Shown: positions 5,982 through 8,394 of the stretch, in pieces
How the letters are laid out: every line of letters begins with the position of its first letter
Position numbering within the stretch: the first letter of the stretch is position 1
Assembly: GCA_031286725.1 (NCBI GenBank)
Contig: JAITTR010000102.1
Span: forward strand, 1 to 8,394
Source of the DNA: Holosporales bacterium
GTDB lineage: Bacteria; Pseudomonadota; Alphaproteobacteria; RUG11792
DNA length: 8,394 nucleotides
Reading direction: 5' to 3'
Notes under the pieces: generated by a model
Databases searched by the model: none
Told to the model about the DNA's origin: nothing
What the model saw: the letters and a program-made list of their open reading frames with translations, nothing else
Made by a program: the position numbers and the translations under genes

Positions 5982-6291
5982 ACAGACTCCGTTTTTAATT
6001 TCTTCCTTTATTTATATTCTATCTTATTAAAAGTTAATAAATAGTTAATTTATAATAAAAATATTATTAGTACTGATTTTTACTAAGCGCTACCGTATAA
6101 GTTTGCCTACAATACAAATATGCGGACTTTGGAAGGAGTTGCTTGCTTTCAAAATATAGAGCTTCAAAAGGCTTAATATAATGAGGAAATTTTTGCTAAA
6201 CTATTCGCAATAGGCCTTGCCAATAGGATATTGATGATATGGCAAATATCTGTTACCCTATAAAATAGATTTGTTCTAATTTGAGATAAAT
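5982..6291. other. Divergent intergenic region
   Basis: This separates the hydrolase (minus) from tRNA-Leu/tig (plus). The left part (6000-6070) is very AT-rich and must hold the hydrolase promoter, but no single -35/-10 pair stands out. On the plus strand a short ORF from 6120 (MRTLEGVACFQNIELQKA) is followed after its TAA, in the same frame, by YNEEIFAKLFAIGLANRILM, resembling a stop-interrupted small gene. TATAAAAT (6259-6266) is a candidate -10 for the tRNA-tig transcript, without a good -35. Confidence 0.35.
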
Positions 6292-6377
6292 GCGGACGTG
6301 GCGGAAATGGTAGACGCGCAAGATTTAGGTTCTTGTGTCCAAAAGTCGTGGGGGTTCGAGTCCCCCCGTCCGCACCA
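6292..6377 (+). tRNA. tRNA-Leu (anticodon UAG)
   Basis: This is a complete 86-nt class II tRNA. The acceptor stem pairs GCGGACG with CGTCCGC, then A and an encoded CCA (6375-6377). The anticodon stem CAAGA/TCTTG holds loop TTTAGGT with TAG at 6326-6328, reading CUN leucine codons; a long variable arm follows, and the T-arm is GGGGGTTCGAGTCCCCC. The D-loop keeps the usual leucine pattern (TGGTAGACGC). It lies 30 nt before tig on the same strand, a neighbourhood known in several proteobacteria, so both may share one transcript from a promoter near 6259. Confidence 0.97.
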
Positions 6378-6407
6378 AGTTATACATTTTGAAGGAAGCT
6401 TTGCATT

Positions 6408-7727
6408 ATGAAATTCGAAAATATTAAGTCTGAAGGAATGAGACACGAATATAAAATCTTGCTACACGCTGACGAGATAGAAAAAGAAATAGTCTCAGCA
6501 GTGGAAGAAAGAGCAAAAACGTTTAAAATGCAAGGCTTTAGAGTCGGACATGTTCCTTTAAATATAGTCAGAAAATCAGTCGAAGGTTCCCTTATAAAAG
6601 ATGTCTTTGATAATCTTATTAATAAAGGATATGCGGAAATTATAAAAGAATTAAAAATAACCGACATAGCGTCAAGACCGGCGTATAAGTTTGAAAAAGA
6701 ATATAAACAAGGAAAAGACGCTTCAATAAACATAATTTTTGAAGCCGCTCCTTCTTTTGATTTAAAGTCCTGCGAAATTGAAATTACGAAGATAGTTCCG
6801 AAGGTAAGCGATAAGGAAATAGAAAGCGCAAGAAAAAACTTCATAACGAACGCTCCCGTTTATGAAAATGCCGAAGAGAATTATGAGATAAAGCCAAAAG
6901 ACGAAGCGACATATAAAGCTATATGTTACGTCAACGGAATCGAAAGCAAAAAAAAGAGTTTCCAGAACACTATTATAGTTCCCGACACGATTCCCGAGGG
7001 AGCAGAGTTATTGCAAAATTTTGTTGGCAAAAAAGTTAAAGATTGTTTTGATTTTATTCCGGCAACGAGCAAAAATTTGAGTTATAAAATCATAATAAAG
7101 TCCGTAAGAAAAGCTTTGATAGATATTTCGGAGGAAGAATTTGCAAAACGAAAAGGCTTTAAAGATCTTGCGGAATTCAATCAAGCTATTAAAGAGAATT
7201 TAGAAAATGAAATAAACGCCGCCGCTTTTTTGTATCACAAAGATCAAATATTAGAAACTCTTTCTAAACAATATAAATTTGAATTGCCTCAAAATGTCGT
7301 TGAGCAAGAGATGAGAAATATATTAGCAAGCGTAAAAAGAGAGCTCGCCGAATCTAAGAAAAAAGGAACTGCGGAAGAGAAAGACTTAAACAAAACTGAC
7401 GACGAGTTGAAAAAAGAATATTCCGAGGTAGTCAGAAAAAGGGTAATGTTGGGATATGTCCTGAATAAAATTGCTAAAGAAGAAAATATAACCGTCACAG
7501 ACGACGAATTTAGGAACGTTATATTGACTGAAATAAACAGAAATCCATCTTCCGCTAATTATTTAATTAATCACTATTCAAAAAATCCAGGGGCTGTCGC
7601 TTATAAAAAAGCCGAGATAATCGAACAAAAAGTAATTTCGTTATTAATATCGAGATCTAAAGCTAAAAAAGTTGAAAAGACAAAAGAAGAAGTAGACGCT
7701 ATTGTAAAAGCTTTATTAGAAGATTAA
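6408..7727 (+). CDS. tig: Trigger factor, ribosome-bound chaperone
   Basis: Trigger factor binds the ribosome near the exit tunnel and shields nascent chains. The 439 residues match the usual length. The N-terminal ribosome-binding domain (about 1-145) carries the signature loop GFRVGHVP (43-50), with the key G-F-R-x-G kept and His in place of the usual Lys at 48. The PPIase-like domain (about 163-235) is degenerate: the typical P-G-F-E segment is replaced by PEGAELLQNFVGKK, so prolyl isomerase activity is doubtful. The alpha-helical substrate-binding domain follows (about 240-439, SEEEFAKRKGF onward) with a Lys/Glu-rich region. The start is ATG at 6408 with GAAGGAAG about 8 nt upstream. It lies between tRNA-Leu and clpP; the 25-nt gap to clpP supports an operon. 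The SEGMRHEY start resembles alphaproteobacterial homologues. Confidence 0.95.
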   Translation: MKFENIKSEGMRHEYKILLHADEIEKEIVSAVEERAKTFKMQGFRVGHVPLNIVRKSVEGSLIKDVFDNLINKGYAEIIKELKITDIASRPAYKFEKEYKQGKDASINIIFEAAPSFDLKSCEIEITKIVPKVSDKEIESARKNFITNAPVYENAEENYEIKPKDEATYKAICYVNGIESKKKSFQNTIIVPDTIPEGAELLQNFVGKKVKDCFDFIPATSKNLSYKIIIKSVRKALIDISEEEFAKRKGFKDLAEFNQAIKENLENEINAAAFLYHKDQILETLSKQYKFELPQNVVEQEMRNILASVKRELAESKKKGTAEEKDLNKTDDELKKEYSEVVRKRVMLGYVLNKIAKEENITVTDDEFRNVILTEINRNPSSANYLINHYSKNPGAVAYKKAEIIEQKVISLLISRSKAKKVEKTKEEVDAIVKALLED

Positions 7728-7752
7728 TTTTTATAGGTAAAAAGGAGAAAAG

Positions 7753-8343
7753 ATGTCAAATTTGGTTCCGATAGTCGTTGAGCAAACAAGCCGTGGAGAC
7801 AGATCGTACGATATATATTCAAGATTATTAAAAGAAAGGTTAATTTTCTTAACAGGTCAATTTTACGACGAAATGGCGGCTCTTATTTGCGCTCAATTGT
7901 TGTTTTTAGAATCTGAGGATTCTAAAAAAGATATAAGCTTATACATAAACTCGCCAGGAGGCGTTCTTACTTCCGCTTTCTCGGTATTGGACACGATGAG
8001 ATATATAAAATGCGACGTATCGACCTTATGCATAGGACAAGCCTGCTCTTGCGGATCTTTAATATTATGTTCTGGAGCAAAAGGAAAAAGATTCATGCTT
8101 CCAAACGCCAGGGTTTTGATTCACCAGCCTTCGGGCGGAGCCCAAGGACAAGCGACGGACATTGAAATCCACGCGAGAGAAATATTGGCGGCAAAAGAAA
8201 GAGTAAACGCTATATATTCCGAAAATACCGGACAGCCGATAGAAGTCGTGAGCAAGGCTATGGAGAGAGACAATTTCATGTCTGCCGAAGAAGCGGTAAA
8301 ATTTGGATTGGTCGACAAGGTTATAAAAGAACGGCAGGTTTGA
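7753..8343 (+). CDS. clpP: ATP-dependent Clp protease, proteolytic subunit
   Basis: This serine peptidase forms two stacked seven-subunit rings and, with ClpX or ClpA, degrades unfolded, tagged and regulatory proteins in the cytoplasm. Its 196 residues match the usual mature length plus a short propeptide (mature N-terminus likely near VPIVVEQTSRG). The triad is complete: Ser99 in GQACSCGS, His124 in RVLIHQPSGG and Asp173 in ERDNFMSAEEA. The oxyanion strand INSPGG (65-70) and handle-helix QGQATDIEIHAREIL (131-145) are conserved. The nucleophile neighbours are unusual: where most ClpPs have GQAASMGS, cysteines flank Ser99 on both sides (Cys98, Cys100), with Cys93 and Cys106 nearby. The ribosome-binding site AAGGAG lies about 6 nt before the ATG. 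It is coupled to tig; clpX, the common next gene, is not seen directly after. Confidence 0.97.
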   Translation: MSNLVPIVVEQTSRGDRSYDIYSRLLKERLIFLTGQFYDEMAALICAQLLFLESEDSKKDISLYINSPGGVLTSAFSVLDTMRYIKCDVSTLCIGQACSCGSLILCSGAKGKRFMLPNARVLIHQPSGGAQGQATDIEIHAREILAAKERVNAIYSENTGQPIEVVSKAMERDNFMSAEEAVKFGLVDKVIKERQV

Positions 8344-8394
8344 AGCAGGCGTTAACGTTTTGTTCATTTGTTTGCGCAATAATCGCAATAGGAC
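8340..8394 (+). CDS. Start of a possible exported or membrane protein (cut by the window edge)
   Basis: A frame starting with TTG at 8340 overlaps the clpP stop (TTGA, 4 nt) and stays open to the window end. Its 18 codons read (M)KQALTFCSFVCAIIAIG, a short basic start followed by a hydrophobic core as in a signal peptide or membrane anchor. The Shine-Dalgarno is weak (GGCAGG). No clpX start is seen in the 51 bases after clpP. With so little sequence this could be chance; the alternative is an intergenic gap before the next gene. Confidence 0.35.
   Translation, partial: MKQALTFCSFVCAIIAIG

Noticed and set aside
6119..6135. Second tRNA start suggested by ATGCGGAC, as at the tRNA-Leu 5' end
   Set aside because: The match stops after a few bases and no D-arm, anticodon arm or 3' end follows.
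6380..6844. 154-codon minus-strand frame opposite the start of tig
   Set aside because: It is antisense to tig codons; its Ser/Phe/Ile-rich composition is the usual shadow of Lys/Glu-rich coding sequence.
7893..8388. Several minus-strand frames opposite clpP
   Set aside because: They are shadows of a conserved gene; none has a ribosome-binding site or a plausible product.
1..8394. CRISPR array, rRNA or riboswitch
   Set aside because: No regularly spaced direct repeats, rRNA segments or recognisable riboswitch cores were seen on either strand by eye.

Overview
The window looks like part of a low-GC proteobacterial chromosome, most likely an alphaproteobacterium. The conserved order tRNA-Leu(UAG) - tig - clpP, an alphaproteobacterial-looking PurA (LDIDHGSFP and VTSSNTIA motifs), a trigger factor with the N-terminal SEGMRHEY motif and a tRNA-Arg(CCU) 3' end all fit this. 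A deltaproteobacterial relative such as a low-GC Desulfovibrionales has the same tig-clpP order and similar integrases, so the assignment is inference. Recognisable intact coding sequence covers only a little more than half of the window. Much of the rest holds fragments of reading frames broken by stops and shifts, as in a genome shedding genes or in the wake of old mobile elements.

Layout. At 1-497 (minus) is the N-terminal part of a tyrosine integrase cut by the window edge. It lies next to a 46-bp 3' fragment of tRNA-Arg(CCU) at 711-756, which I read as the right-hand att site of an integrated element extending leftwards out of the window. From 757 to 2290 there are only short or broken frames: a 62-codon plus-strand ORF with a good ribosome-binding site, and a decayed run of overlapping minus-strand genes, one with a membrane anchor. 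Adenylosuccinate synthetase, purA (2473-3765, minus), stands alone with its own probable promoter. Two 90-bp copies of a composite double-hairpin repeat lie in inverted orientation on either side of it (2344-2433 and 3997-4086). The region 3840-4960 again holds gene debris. At 4965-5981 (minus) is a secreted YiiX-like, permuted papain-fold cysteine hydrolase followed by a strong hairpin. From 6292 to the end is a conserved housekeeping block on the plus strand: tRNA-Leu(UAG), trigger factor, ClpP protease, and the probable start of a further membrane or exported protein overlapping the clpP stop.

How they work together. Trigger factor and ClpP couple folding of nascent chains with proteolysis, and their tight spacing suggests an operon. 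PurA commits IMP to AMP synthesis. The integrase and its att site define an accessory element whose body lies outside the window. The most unusual feature is the composite double-hairpin repeat, one copy of which also supplies codons to a small ORF, in the manner described for palindromic elements of Rickettsia.
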